From positions 1,612,001 to 1,676,000 of the forward strand of contig CP048715.1 in assembly GCA_022641835.1 (NCBI GenBank): 64,000 nt of DNA, given 5' to 3'. Position numbers and translations under genes: made by a program. Source of the DNA: Petasospora fabianii (lineage: Eukaryota > Ascomycota > Saccharomycetes > Phaffomycetales > Wickerhamomycetaceae). The notes under the pieces are model-generated. The model worked only from the letters and a program-made list of their open reading frames with translations. It did no database searches and was not told the DNA's origin. Each line of letters opens with the position of its first letter. Position 1 is the stretch's first letter. Positions 49,613-62,325 of this stretch are shown here, piece after piece.

Positions 49613-51877
49613 CAAAGAAGGTCCCACACTCGTTTACGAAATTTATGATTAATGAACTACATTGCACTTTACCGTTATTGTTAGCACCAATAAGATATTT
49701 GTAAACTGTAAATCTGCCAGATCGCTTCCAATAAGATGCATTGAGTGAGCATCTTCACAAAGTTATGCGGCCGGGATAGACAATGTGCTGCGGTCCCGGA
49801 CGGAGGAAGACCTATATAAGGTACTTCGGACGCTGGTGACAGTTTGCAAGATTATCGTCCGATTTGATGCAACCAAGCCCATGCAACATCTTTTAGTTTC
49901 CTGGGAGGGCCCAATTGACCTGGAGATTTCCCTATGCCGCTTGTGCACCTCCCTAGTGATTCTGCATAAAAGTGAGGGGCTGGGCCTGGCTCTCAAAAGC
50001 ATAATTCAGCTGAGCCAATACAAGTAATATTCATGATGAGCCCATATCCATTCCATAGGTCGTTAGACCAATAGAGTGTGCGTTCATAGAGTCAAGCTTT
50101 TGTAGCTTTAGTAGAGCCCACGTCCTGAGGTATCGTTTTAGCCTTCATAATAGTGCATGTACCATCATTGATTGTGGACGACAACTAGTGACGTAAAGAG
50201 GTGTAAATTTGATACCATCTTTCCACAATTTTGAAGCAGTAATGGCTAGTTGGATCTATCTGTTGATTCGATCTCAATCGTTACCAGGTGTAGACGCCGC
50301 CGGGGAAGATCACAGATTATCCAAAAAGTCTATGTGAGCAAGCATACATTTTACCGTGTCACAAACATTCCTTCAAAGGATCCACCAATGCTCCTAGACC
50401 TTTCCCTCGTCCAGGATGGCACCTCCCATATCAAAATTTCCTCACAAGTGCAGCATCCTGTGTTGCCAGGTGTCACATACTGCATACTGTCGCTGCGTAA
50501 CATGCCACACGATCCTAGGCTCAAGTCTCCTTCAATCTCGCCGAACTTGTGTACAGCTAAACTTCAGTACATTGACCGGTTTCCTGTTTGGCACTCGTCT
50601 GAGTGTGTTCAAGCATTGCGAGTGCCAGCCAGTTCAGAATCAATTGAAAACAGCTGTGCCATACTCAATTTCTCACTGCTGACCCACAGAAGATGACAAG
50701 GCATCACCAGTTCGGTCAGACCATCAGAGGTCAGACCATTCACTATCTTATTCTCTGCAAGCCCGAAGGTACACGTCCGAGAGTCTGATGTCAGGAAAAA
50801 AGTCCCACTATACCACAGCATCCTGCATCGACTTTAGCGCTCAGCATATGGAGCTCACAACTCACAAGGAGCCGCGCCAGCATTGCCTGAGAAGTATGCA
50901 TGGAAACCGGCAACAGTCGGGTAAAAGGCTTCCATTTGGTGTAAAAGAAGGCCGTCCAAGCAAACAGACTTTACACCCTCGATTAGCCACGGCCCATCGC
51001 AGAAACAGAGAACAGGGCTCCCTCCAATAGCTCACAAACTCCACTTTAGCAGCTAAGAGCAAGAGCAAGATGTTGCCAAATAGCAAGCTAACGAAAGTAG
51101 ATCATATCTGAATCTTGATGCTTCTTTATACATGAATGTAGCCACAGCGTTCGTGGTTCAAGTTGTGCAGAGCGAGTAATCTGGATGTGGAAGGCGAGAC
51201 CTCCAAATAGACGAGGCTCCCGGTGCAAAACCGGCAAGGAACCAATGTATGGTGAATAATTAGGGATGAATGAAGATCATTGCCAATAGTGAATGTGGCT
51301 TGTTACCAACTGTCGGGTCCTTTGTTCATTGAAGTAGTCGTGCAGAGCACGTTTGTGGAAAGAATGGCCGAACGGGCCGGGGCGGAAGGAAGGGCAAGCG
51401 AGTACGGGATGTATCCGTGCAGTAACATCGAGTCTCAGTCGGGGTCTAAGGCATAATCAGTAGAGTCTGCAAAAGCATAAGAGGGAGCCGAGGAGGAAAC
51501 TCTTATTCTTTAGTCCAAGCAAGAGAATATGTGGTCTTTTACACATGTGCAAAGGTGTAGCTGTTGAGTAATCCCTTGAATAACAACTTTCATGTCAACT
51601 GTCATGGATGTGTCTCTCTGTTTCGAGTTGAAGACATGTACGTGCAATGGGTAGCATCGAATTGTTCCTTGTTGATCCCATATGCATTCTCCCTTTTGAA
51701 GTTAACGTTGATGTTGGTTTCTCTAATATGAGAGTTACATTCACGTGACTAGTCACGGGGAATGTGGTGTCCAGGTTTCCTTCTTAGGCTCGATTAATCG
51801 CCAAAGCACACGTCGAACTAACATGACAATAAACAACTTGCTTTGATCGTTCAACACGTTGCCTCCAATCAAAAAAG
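49613..51877. other. Gene-poor gap of ~2.3 kb between IRE1 and SLY1
   Basis: No recognisable gene, tRNA or known RNA. Two open frames on the plus strand (49749-50027 and 50250-50696) lack an early ATG and have mixed composition; they may be chance or relics. The 51.8 kb end contains the SLY1 promoter, with CACGTG in TTCACGTGACTAGTCACG (CACGTG near 51743, followed by an inverted partial copy) . Confidence 0.55.
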
Positions 51878-53912
51878 ATGTCAGTTGATAGACAGACGTC
51901 CTTCAGGGACCGTCAAATTGGTAAGTTACTTTCTCTTGTGGTGGTAACTTTTCGCCGCTGGTGGGAAATTGCGTTCACGTCAACAAAGAGGCCCAGATAC
52001 TCAACCTGTTATCAAAAACTTGATACTAACCACTATTCTCCCAGCATCTCTTGAGAAGATGCTCCACCTCAATATCAATTCAGAAGGTGCAGATCTCACT
52101 GAGAGTTTAAATGGTGAAGAAATCATCTGGAAGGTACTCATTCTCGACAACAAGAGTACTTCCATCGTCTCATCCGTTTTGAGGGTCAATGATCTTTTAA
52201 GATGTGGTATCACCATGCACACTCTCATCAACTCACAAAGATCCCCCATGCCAGATGTTCCAGTGATCTACTTTGTTGAGCCAACAACTGAAAATATCTC
52301 GAGAATCACAGAAGATCTCAAATCGGACAAGTACTCCAGCTTCTACATCAACTTCACATCTACGCTAAGCAGGGATCTACTCGAAGAACTTGCAAAGGCC
52401 GTTGCCATTACAGGAAAGTCGAGCAAGGTTATGCAAGTTTTCGATCAATACCTCAACTATGTCGTCACCGAACCTGGTCTTTTCTCTCTTGACGTGCAGC
52501 ACGTCTACTCTCGCTTCAACTCCGCCAGGGCCTCTGAGGAGGAGATCAACAATCTCGCTGAAGAAGTTGCCAATGGCCTATTCGATGCCATCATCACAAT
52601 GGGAGACGTTCCAATCATACGATGCCAAACTGGTGGACCTGCCCAACTTGTCGCTGAGAAGCTCGATCAGAGACTAAGAGACTATGTCATCACCACCAAG
52701 ACCACATCTTCCGGTGACTATTCGCAGAGGTTTGTACTGATTCTGCTTGATCGTAACATTGACCTTGCAGCTATGTTCTCTCACTCTTGGATCTATCAGT
52801 GTCTTGTTGCTGATGTTTTCAAGCTCGAAAGAAATACCATCACAATTGAAGAAGAAGAGAATGGAAAACCAGTGAAGAAACAATATGATCTCGATCCAAA
52901 GGACTTCTTCTGGGCGAAGAACTCACAATTGCCCTTCCCAGATGCAGTCGATAATGCTGATAACGAATTAAACGCATACAAAGAAAGAGCTGCTGAACTG
53001 ACTAGAAGTAACGGTGTTCAGAATCTTAGTGACCTGGACGGTAAGAAAGATGACACTTTGCAGCAGGCTGTCAGTGCCTTGCCAGAGTTGACTGCAAGAA
53101 AGGCAGTCATTGACATGCACATGAATGTCTTGTTGGCGCTCTTGAATCAGTTGAAGGCTAAAGGTCTCGATTCCTTCTTCGAGATTGAACAGAGCTTGAA
53201 TGATCCAAAGTCTAGAACTACATTCTTGAATGTGTTGGAAGATGATGGAAACGTTACAAATCTGGAGGACAAGTTGAGAACATTCATGGTGATGTATTTG
53301 ACCACTGACTTGCCAGCAGACTTTGTCTCTCGTGTTGAGAGGGCATTTGCCAAGCATGAGACGTTTGACAGCAGCGCATTGAATTATGTCAAGAAGGTCA
53401 AAGAGAGCTTGAGAATGAGAGACCAAGTTGTCATGAGCTCTTACGCTAACTCATCCACAGCTACACCACAGGCCAATTCTGGTGCATTGTTCTCCAACTT
53501 GACATCAAAGTTGAACAGTTTGACCGATGGTAAGTTGACTGAAGGTCTTGGTTCCATTGTATCCCAAGTAAAGAGGCTCATACCCGAAAAGAAGTCGATG
53601 CCTATCACAAAAATTGTTGAGACCCTTATGGACCCAAGCACAGCTACAGAAGAGAGCTTGAAGGTAACAGACGATTACTTATACTTTGACCCAAAGGTTA
53701 TCAGAGGCTCTCACTCCAGACAACCAAAGAGACAGTCATATCTGGAGTCGGTTGTGTTTGTCGTTGGTGGTGGTAACTATTTAGAATACCAAAACTTGCA
53801 GGAGTGGGCTTCCCAGAGTGCCGCTCAAGGAAACTCGAAGACAGTGATGTATGGTTCTGATGAGGTGTATTCACCATCCAAGTTCTTGGATGAAATGTCA
53901 TTGTTGGGTTAA
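51878..53912 (+). CDS. SLY1: Sly1, SM protein for ER-Golgi fusion, two exons
   Basis: Exon 1 is 51878-51920 (43 nt) and exon 2 is 52045-53912 (1868 nt), together 636 residues. The 124-nt intron has GTAAGT, TACTAAC (52024-52030) and CCAG. The joined N-terminus reads MSVDRQTSFRDRQI then ASLEKMLHLN, matching the RDMQISAILKMLFLN region of S. cerevisiae Sly1 (666 aa). A frame starting inside the intron at 51969 is wrong because it lacks this conserved helix. The Sec1/Munc18 fold is evident in WKVLILDNKSTSIVSSVLRV, SDKYSSFYINFTS, and VFVVGGGNYLEYQNLQEW near the C-terminus. Sly1 binds the SNARE Sed5 and licenses ER-to-Golgi fusion. Confidence 0.95.
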
Positions 53913-54067
53913 GGTAGCTTTTTTTTTTTTCCTTTGTATCTTGTTGAATCTACGCATATGCAGTTTCCTTAAGATTGAGAGTGTAAATTTCTATCGTACA
54001 ATGCCAGATAGATATAATAATCCAACAGCTTTAATCATGATACAACGTTGCTAATTTTTCTTTATAT

Positions 54068-55767
<1,700 letters not shown>

Positions 55768-56415
55768 TCACTGGGACAGACTCACTAACGACTTTTCACC
55801 TTTAAGCATAACTTCGTCAACAAACTGCTCAGCAGTCTCCTTACCACGTTGGAGAAGAATTCCACCGACGATGGCCTCGCATGTTCTAGCGAGAACGGAG
55901 TTCTCACCACTGACTTTAACGTCAGTCTGAAGTGGGTTTCTCTTCTTCCAATAAATGGCATCTGCAAGTCCATGACTTCTCACAAAGTCAGCAAGGACTC
56001 CAGTAGAGATAAGCTTCTTGGCTGACTCTGACCCGAGAGCATCGATTCCCTGTGTCTCAATTGTGTGTAGTGTCGTCTTGTACTTAAGGAAATGCTGTCC
56101 GTACACTGCAATCTTTTCATTGAATGGCTTACTACCATGTGCAAATGACTTGTGTGTCTGTATTTGCAAAAGAAGTTCATCTGGAAGAGCATATTTGGCA
56201 CCAAGGAGTGTCTTAAGAGGACCGATCGATGTATCATTAAGCTCGTAAGCGGCACCTTTAGGACTCACAAGATAATCAGCCTCATCACGAACAAGACCAC
56301 GAACTCTGGAACCTCTGTGTAGGTATCCAACTGTGCGCTTCTGTGAAACGGTAGAGATTAAAGAGCGTGATGTAGTGTTTGAAGCTGACGTTATGAGGCT
56401 TCGTAATGTGAACAT
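55768..56415 (-). CDS. MRPL15: Mitochondrial large ribosomal subunit protein mL57 (RNase III-like fold)
   Basis: A 215-residue protein (S. cerevisiae Mrpl15, 253 aa). Basic presequence ~1-25, then an RNase III-type helical domain with YALPDELLLQIQTHKSFAHGSKPFNEKI and later RTCEAIVGGILLQRGKETAEQFV. The catalytic acidic residues of true RNase III are not kept, as is typical for ribosomal members of the fold. The ATG at 56415 gives a proper presequence. mL44 (MRPL3) shares the fold, but the ALPDELLLQ-THKSFAHGSKP-NEK wording is mL57. Confidence 0.85.
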   Translation of the reverse strand: MFTLRSLITSASNTTSRSLISTVSQKRTVGYLHRGSRVRGLVRDEADYLVSPKGAAYELNDTSIGPLKTLLGAKYALPDELLLQIQTHKSFAHGSKPFNEKIAVYGQHFLKYKTTLHTIETQGIDALGSESAKKLISTGVLADFVRSHGLADAIYWKKRNPLQTDVKVSGENSVLARTCEAIVGGILLQRGKETAEQFVDEVMLKGEKSLVSLSQ

Positions 56416-57025
56416 GATGTGTCTTTTCTGTTTTTGTGATAGGTTATGTCTATGGTTCGATGCAGATCAAAGATATAATTGTTTTTAAAATCTCGTGAAG
56501 GGAGGGAGAAACCTGGAGAGTTCGTATGATGCACTGGGAACCTGTGTATGTACAGTTTGTCGATAACCAGTGAGGGAACTTCCAAAAGAGTAGAATATAT
56601 CCGTTCGAACAACCTTTAAATCAATACTTCTCCACCTTCTTTTAAGTGAAAAGTTGAACAAATTTTTCGGCTTCGGCGCTCGACGAAAAAAGTTCGCGAA
56701 TTCATTTCGCGAAGTCGTTTTATTCGAGATGTGTCTGGGGTATTCCAGTGGTAAACTGTGACAATTTGATCATAAATGAGTAGAAATGGTGGTAATTCAA
56801 GTTTGTGTTTGATTACAATATCAGTTGTATTGTTATTTATTCTTTGTTAGAGCTAATTCACCCCAGTTTCGCTCGAAATCATACAGAAAATGGTCTTTCG
56901 CGTAAGACGCGTAACGCGAACCTCAATACGCGCTACATAGATGTCTCTCTATCTGTGCTCATTATCTTGGTTCCTTAGTTCATTATTTTCTCAAAAGTCA
57001 TATATTGACTTGTCCCTTGCACAAG
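56416..57025. promoter_or_regulatory. Divergent promoter MRPL15/SLX4 with MCB-like elements
   Basis: At 56899-56934 CGCG-rich elements cluster: TTCGCG, AAGACGCGTAACGCGAA with a perfect ACGCGT (56908-56913), and TACGCGCT. A further TTCGCGAA...TTTCGCGAAG pair lies at ~56692-56722. ACGCGT is the MCB site and CGCGAAA the SCB core of G1/S regulators in yeasts. The spacing suggests cell-cycle control of SLX4 (57026), but this is inference. Confidence 0.5.
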
Positions 57026-58579
57026 ATGTCCATCCCTGGTACATTTGATTCCGAGGTCCCAACCTCCTCGCCTCAGGGATCCCCTATCACGATCGCCACC
57101 GCCACCGATAGACAACGAGATAGACAATCAGACTCTACAAATCTCTATTCATACAGACCTATCGACTCATTAGATCTCAGAGTGCAGTCTGTAAAGTCAC
57201 AACCTGAGATTATCAACATCAGTTCAGCAGAGACATCTAGATTCTCAGTACCCGATGAGATTGACGACAGCGATGCCATCTTTGAAGTGTCCCAACAAGA
57301 GTTCCTAAACTCCCAAAGGCAAAAGATGGAGACATCCCAGCTACCGATCAGGGAAGAAGATCCTCCATCTTCATCACAGCAGGAATACTTTGAACTGAGG
57401 TCTGCTCAGTCTACACCAGGTACACCGGAGCGATACGCCCCCGTAACATCATCTTCCCCACTGCATACACAAGAGGCCCAACCTATGCCTCCACAGGCTA
57501 TCAACTCTCTCGCCCCAAGCGCTCAACTCACAAGTTTCCGAATGCAATCCCCTAAGCAAGTTATTACATCCACAAGAACCACACCAAGGAAACGAAATAT
57601 TATGGTGAAGCAAGACTCATTTACCATTCCTCATCTTATGTCCCCATCCAAGTCAAACCTCATAGACACTGACCCATTCCCATCAACCCCTCACCGCCAT
57701 CACCACCATTCCATTGACACAAATTCGCCCGCATCAATCAACTCATCACCCAGCATATATCTCACAGCTCGTCAGAATGTTCAGGAAACAACCTCCCCTC
57801 GCTATGAGATCCGTACATCTGCAGTGAAGTTCAAAGGTCGTGTCACTGTTGAACAGACATCTCCTTCTAAAGAATATCAAACCCGAGTTATCCCCGTTAA
57901 GAGGTCCATTGATGTTGAAGAAATTCTTGATTCATCTGATGATGAAGAAGGTGATGAAAGTGGCATCAGCATCATTGAGATCACTAGAACATCAAAGAAG
58001 CCAAAGTTTGATGATGATCAACAGTCAAGGCAAGTTGTGCTACAAGTTCCATCAAGTCAAGGTGCAAGCGTTTCCAGTTCCCCTACTCGATCTAGAGCTG
58101 GAAGTACAAAGAGCTCTCCGACTAAGTCTAGACTAACTAGTCCGCTGAAGTCAAAGAAATTGAATGGCTCTATTGATAAAGAAGATGAGATTCAGGACGA
58201 GTTTACAGACTTGCCTTACAGTGAACTCAGAACCAGGTTAGTAAAATATGGATTGAAATCTACCGGTAATGGACGGGAAAGCGTTCTTCGAACACTAAGG
58301 CAAGTCTCTCAGTTTTTGAGTCAGGATTCTGTCTTGAAGCTTTCCCAATCTCAAAACATCAACAATTCACAAAACATTGTGAGAACAGATATCTTTGCTG
58401 CTATAAACAATGCAGTTAAGAAGAATCCAAAACTTTGGGAGAAGATCTATACATTTGAGCCGATAGTATCAGCGGAAATCAATGATCTGTTGAAGGAGAA
58501 CAATATCACTATAACGCCAGAGCTGTTGAAGGAATGGTGTGATCATCACAGCGTCTTCTGTCCCGAACCAAGGACGTAA
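57026..58579 (+). CDS. SLX4: Slx4, scaffold of structure-specific endonuclease
   Basis: A 517-residue protein from ATG 57026 (MSIPGTFDSEVPTSSPQ). Most of the chain is disordered, Ser/Pro/Thr-rich with many SQ/TQ and SP sites (Mec1/Tel1 and CDK type). A SAP-like helix (~394-420, YSELRTRLVKYGLKSTGNGRESVLRTLR) and the C-terminal conserved domain (~450-517) with IFAAINNAVKKNPKLWEKIY and ITITPELLKEWCDHHSVFC, the Slx1-binding region, are clear. Slx1-Slx4 cuts 5' flaps and branched DNA. S. cerevisiae Slx4 is 748 residues, so this version is shorter in the linker. A seven-codon extension upstream lacks an ATG. Confidence 0.88.
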   Translation: MSIPGTFDSEVPTSSPQGSPITIATATDRQRDRQSDSTNLYSYRPIDSLDLRVQSVKSQPEIINISSAETSRFSVPDEIDDSDAIFEVSQQEFLNSQRQKMETSQLPIREEDPPSSSQQEYFELRSAQSTPGTPERYAPVTSSSPLHTQEAQPMPPQAINSLAPSAQLTSFRMQSPKQVITSTRTTPRKRNIMVKQDSFTIPHLMSPSKSNLIDTDPFPSTPHRHHHHSIDTNSPASINSSPSIYLTARQNVQETTSPRYEIRTSAVKFKGRVTVEQTSPSKEYQTRVIPVKRSIDVEEILDSSDDEEGDESGISIIEITRTSKKPKFDDDQQSRQVVLQVPSSQGASVSSSPTRSRAGSTKSSPTKSRLTSPLKSKKLNGSIDKEDEIQDEFTDLPYSELRTRLVKYGLKSTGNGRESVLRTLRQVSQFLSQDSVLKLSQSQNINNSQNIVRTDIFAAINNAVKKNPKLWEKIYTFEPIVSAEINDLLKENNITITPELLKEWCDHHSVFCPEPRT

Positions 58580-58649
58580 CTACAGACTTGACGTATTTTA
58601 CTTGATGGTATCCACTTTTTTAGACTGCTAATACTATGTAGACAGTCAA

Positions 58650-61004
58650 TCACTTGACCAATGAAATAAGAGCATCTTTAGACTCAGTTCTGAGGATGCC
58701 GATCCAGCGGGCAACCTGATCAAAGTCCTTGTCCTCAATAGCTTCCTGCAAACCTGGAAGAGTTTGACCGGCATAACCTGTGTATCTACCAGATGCAAAG
58801 ACTGTGTTTTTGAACCAGGATCTGCCATTGAGACCAGGCTCATAGATGAAAGCCTTCTCCAAGTCTTTAATCTTCTCGTTGGCGTCATTGACACGTCTGT
58901 TGAAGATCCATTTTTTGAATGGGTTCTTCGACTTGGAGACATCGTCTTCCCATTTCTTTTGCAACTCATCAAGATACTTATCATGTCTGTGAGCGACACG
59001 GTCCAAACCATTCAATTTGTGGTTGGTAGTCTTGATTAACTGCTCCAGAGTGAAATTGCCCTTACCCTTCTTACCTTGAAGGTGCAAACCACCACGCATC
59101 TCACAGAAGGAGTAATCGTCTTCGTCAAGTGTCACTGGAAGGTGCAACCACTCTTTTGGAATGGACTCAACCTTCTCCTCAAAGTAGAGTTTCAACATAG
59201 AGGCAAACTTACCAGCATTGTAAGCCTGCAAGGTCTTTGGCTCGGTGAACTGGATAGCAAGAAGGCCTAAGAATTGAGACAGTGCGTTGTGATACTTGAA
59301 ACCTGGGTCACCATATGTGGCCATCCAGTGGTATGAATCATAGTTGGAGTGGTAGTGGTAGACAGCATCACCTTTACCGACGGTGAAACCCATATCAGCA
59401 GATGGGATACCCAAGTGCTCATAGAAAACAGTGTAGTCAGAACCAGAACCAAGAATACCGATACCATGTGTGTCATTGTCCAAGTGATCAAGCAATGTGT
59501 AGTTGGCCTTACCTGGGTATGCAACCTGAGAGGCAACATAACGCAAAGTGTCGTTCATCATTGGAGAAGCCTGAAGGTTAAGATGCGATCCAACAGCAGC
59601 AACGTCACAGTTCAAGTAGGCAACAGCCTTCTTTCCAAGATCAGCAGCGTATTTTTCAGCATAAGCAGTAGATCCAAGAAGACCATACTCCTCACCATCC
59701 CAAGAGGCAAGCAAGATGGAGTACTTTGGCTTCCAACCCAACTTGAACAACTCACTGAAAGCTCTAGCAATCTCAAGCATCAAGGCAGAACCAGAGTTTG
59801 GATCACCAGCACCACCTTTAATCCAAGCGTCTCTATGGTTTCCAATGACAAGAACACGATCCTTGTCCTCACCTTCAATAAGACCATAAGTGTTATAAAT
59901 GTCAGTAAAGTTGTAAGTGACATTGTTGAACACGTTGACCTGAGAGATCGATGGACCGGTGGTGTACTCGAAAGAAGGCAATCCACCTTCAAATCCAAGA
60001 TCGAGACCGAATCCATTCAATTGCTTCAGAATTGGTTCGGCCTCCTTGTAAGAGATTGGCAATGATGGGATGTGTGGAATAGTGGTCAAGTTAGCAACTG
60101 CCTCTGGAGAACCATCAGTGAAACGAGCTGGATCACCTGGCAACATAGAGAGGAATTGGACAGAACCACGCTGAATGGAAGATGGGTTTCTACCTGGACC
60201 ATCTGGGTAAGGAGCAACGCCCTCTGGAACGTAATCATCAGCTGGATCTGAGTAGATCAAACAACCAACTGCACCAGCCTGTTCGGCAAACATAACTTTC
60301 AAACCTCTAAAGATTTTACCATAACGAACAATGACAACGCTTCCCTTAACATTGACACCCTTTGCCTCTAAAAGGTCAAAGTCCTCCTTGGTACCGTAGT
60401 TGGCGAAGACCAATGGACCAGTAACGTTACCAGCTGCAGAGTAACCATGGAATGCTGGGATCAAATCATCACCAGAAGTTGTTGGGTCTTCCTTGAGAAC
60501 GTCCTCAACCAAGCTTGCCTCGTAGATAACCTTGAAGTCATGTTTCCCTGGCTCCAAAACCTTGATGGTGTTACCCGTACCTGGGTAGTTGATGTAGGTG
60601 TTGTGGGCCTCAATGGAGGAATCAAACCCATACTCAGTGAATTTCTCAGCGGTCCATTCAGCAAGTTGCAAACTTCCTGGTGAACCTGCTAAATGTGGAA
60701 TCTGGGTGTAATTATACAACCAGTCACCGATGTGGTTGGATGTTTGGAGCACTTTCTGGAAGGCAAATGAGACGGCCTCAACGTCACCAAGGGCAGGCTC
60801 TTCAGTAACAGATGGAACCGTAGATGGAACCATGGAACTCAATTGGCTGCATAGAAGAAGACCGGTACCAATGGCAAGGACAGCCTTAGCCCAAGTGGTC
60901 TTACGGGAGGAGCAGGAGGCGGCTGCCTTCTCCACTGACTGGCCCCTGAGGGTCATCTCATCGAAGTTGGGATCCTTCTCGTTATAGTGGATCGGCTCAC
61001 TCAT
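58650..61004 (-). CDS. VPS70: VPS70-like M28 peptidase/transferrin-receptor-family membrane protein
   Basis: A 784-residue type II protein from ATG 61004 (MSEPIHYNEKDPNFDEM). Short cytosolic tail, one membrane segment (~40-59), PA domain (~160-300), M28 peptidase domain (~330-575) and a TfR-type helical dimerisation domain (~620-784). The zinc and catalytic residues are intact: GNHRDAWIKGGAGDPNSGSA, SWDGEEYGLLGS, NCDVA and YHYHSNYDSYHWM. S. cerevisiae Vps70 is 811 aa and is linked to vacuolar sorting. Tre1/Tre2 lack much of the active site, so the intact ligands suggest a real glutamate-carboxypeptidase-like enzyme. A further ATG upstream (61055) would add 17 residues with no support. Several NxS/T sites fit a luminal domain. 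Confidence 0.85.
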   Translation of the reverse strand: MSEPIHYNEKDPNFDEMTLRGQSVEKAAASCSSRKTTWAKAVLAIGTGLLLCSQLSSMVPSTVPSVTEEPALGDVEAVSFAFQKVLQTSNHIGDWLYNYTQIPHLAGSPGSLQLAEWTAEKFTEYGFDSSIEAHNTYINYPGTGNTIKVLEPGKHDFKVIYEASLVEDVLKEDPTTSGDDLIPAFHGYSAAGNVTGPLVFANYGTKEDFDLLEAKGVNVKGSVVIVRYGKIFRGLKVMFAEQAGAVGCLIYSDPADDYVPEGVAPYPDGPGRNPSSIQRGSVQFLSMLPGDPARFTDGSPEAVANLTTIPHIPSLPISYKEAEPILKQLNGFGLDLGFEGGLPSFEYTTGPSISQVNVFNNVTYNFTDIYNTYGLIEGEDKDRVLVIGNHRDAWIKGGAGDPNSGSALMLEIARAFSELFKLGWKPKYSILLASWDGEEYGLLGSTAYAEKYAADLGKKAVAYLNCDVAAVGSHLNLQASPMMNDTLRYVASQVAYPGKANYTLLDHLDNDTHGIGILGSGSDYTVFYEHLGIPSADMGFTVGKGDAVYHYHSNYDSYHWMATYGDPGFKYHNALSQFLGLLAIQFTEPKTLQAYNAGKFASMLKLYFEEKVESIPKEWLHLPVTLDEDDYSFCEMRGGLHLQGKKGKGNFTLEQLIKTTNHKLNGLDRVAHRHDKYLDELQKKWEDDVSKSKNPFKKWIFNRRVNDANEKIKDLEKAFIYEPGLNGRSWFKNTVFASGRYTGYAGQTLPGLQEAIEDKDFDQVARWIGILRTESKDALISLVK

Positions 61005-61630
61005 TGTCTCTGTGTGCCTTAACCTGTAGAAATGTTTCTCTGAACAGGTATACATGATGGCAAGTAGTATAGTGGGGAAGAATCCTCGGGAAATAAGTCT
61101 ATTTTTTGTAAGAGGAAACGGGAACCTCCCCGAGATTGCTTTATCGCTAAACTTCCCAAAGCATATCGAAACCCGAGCTCGAAGCGTCTTGATAACCGTT
61201 TTGCGAATCGGGTAGTAACGCCGCCCCCTGAGGTGACTTCATGGTACCGTCTTCAGACGCTATTGTCTCAATTGACGGTAAATATCATCCCTCACATATT
61301 AACTACCCCATCAATTCCTTCCTAATGATACAGTATAACCCGATAAATGGGTCTTTCCCCCACACACACACTAAATCCGGACTGTAAATTACGCTGTGTT
61401 GAAGCGCCAATAGCGTATATCCACAGTAAATTTTAGAACGCCTCCGCACGCAGCCGAGGGGGTGGGTGAATACGCGAATATTTCCTCTTTAGTCTAGGCG
61501 AGATCCTATTGGGTGAGGTGTCCGGGTGTATGTGATTTCTTGCACCGGAAAAAAAAAAGCGACCGATCAACAGTTAAAGGGCGGGTATTGTTATAGATAG
61601 TTTAGTCCTAACCCCTAGCCAATCCACACA
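61005..61630. promoter_or_regulatory. Divergent promoter VPS70-like/ATP20
   Basis: 626 bases without a gene. A CCAAT box is at 61407-61411 and an inverted ATTGG at 61508-61512, both on the ATP20 side, as expected for Hap2/3/4/5 control of a respiratory gene. A CCGCCCCCTGAGG stretch near 61220 contains a STRE-like core. Site roles are inferred. Confidence 0.5.
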
Positions 61631-62047
61631 ATGTTGTTCAGACAGGCCATCAGAAAGACCTTCTCCGGCGTCCGTCACCAGTCCACTATCGCCAGGGCTC
61701 AGGAGCGCGCTTCCGACTTTGTCTCTGGTCTCTCTTCCAAGTTCAGCAAGTCTGTGTACTGGACTAAGGTCTCCGCAGAGATTGCCAAGCAGGTCTGGCT
61801 CAAGGAGAAGCTCTCTCCACCATCTCTTCACGAGATCCAGTCTGTCTACCAGACACTTTACACCCAGGGTTTCTACTACGCCCAGAGACCAACTGAATTC
61901 CTTTCCATTCTCAAGTCTATTGACAAGAACGTTATTGTCAACTCCACTGCTTACCTTATTCAGTTTGCTGGTTTGTTCGCTCTCGGTGAGGCCATTGGCC
62001 GTCGTAAACTCGTTGGTTACCCATCCTTCGAGTCTCACTCTCACTAA
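61631..62047 (+). CDS. ATP20: ATP synthase subunit g
   Basis: A 138-residue inner-membrane protein (S. cerevisiae Atp20, 115 aa). Basic N-terminus (MLFRQAIRKTFSG), charged amphipathic region, and a C-terminal membrane segment with AYLIQFAGLFALGEAIGRRKLVGYP, matching the GEIIGRRKIVGY end of the yeast protein. Subunit g promotes dimer formation of F1Fo ATP synthase. Codon use is biased (AAG, CTC, TCC), consistent with high expression. The ATG at 61631 follows CACACA. Confidence 0.93.
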   Translation: MLFRQAIRKTFSGVRHQSTIARAQERASDFVSGLSSKFSKSVYWTKVSAEIAKQVWLKEKLSPPSLHEIQSVYQTLYTQGFYYAQRPTEFLSILKSIDKNVIVNSTAYLIQFAGLFALGEAIGRRKLVGYPSFESHSH

Positions 62048-62325
62048 ATGTCTTTGAATTTGTCAAGGCTTTAATCCGTGGAAGTTGATAATCGGTGTAG
62101 AGGTGGTTCTTTGAATGATGCAGCATAACATTTCCATGACATGAAAGAGTGACGCTTGAAGCTGACTTTCATGTCGTTGATATTCACGTTAGAAATTATG
62201 ACCCAAAAAAATATGAATATTTGTACCCCCGCTGTAGATGCGTCTCATCAATTGATGGTCAAGTCATCCCTAACTACACTTATATCATAAACATTTGTGG
62301 ATTTTCCTATATCATAGAACCCACA

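Noticed and set aside
49785-50027. 80-codon frame after IRE1
   Set aside because: It starts with GTG with no early ATG; length is compatible with chance and no family match is evident.
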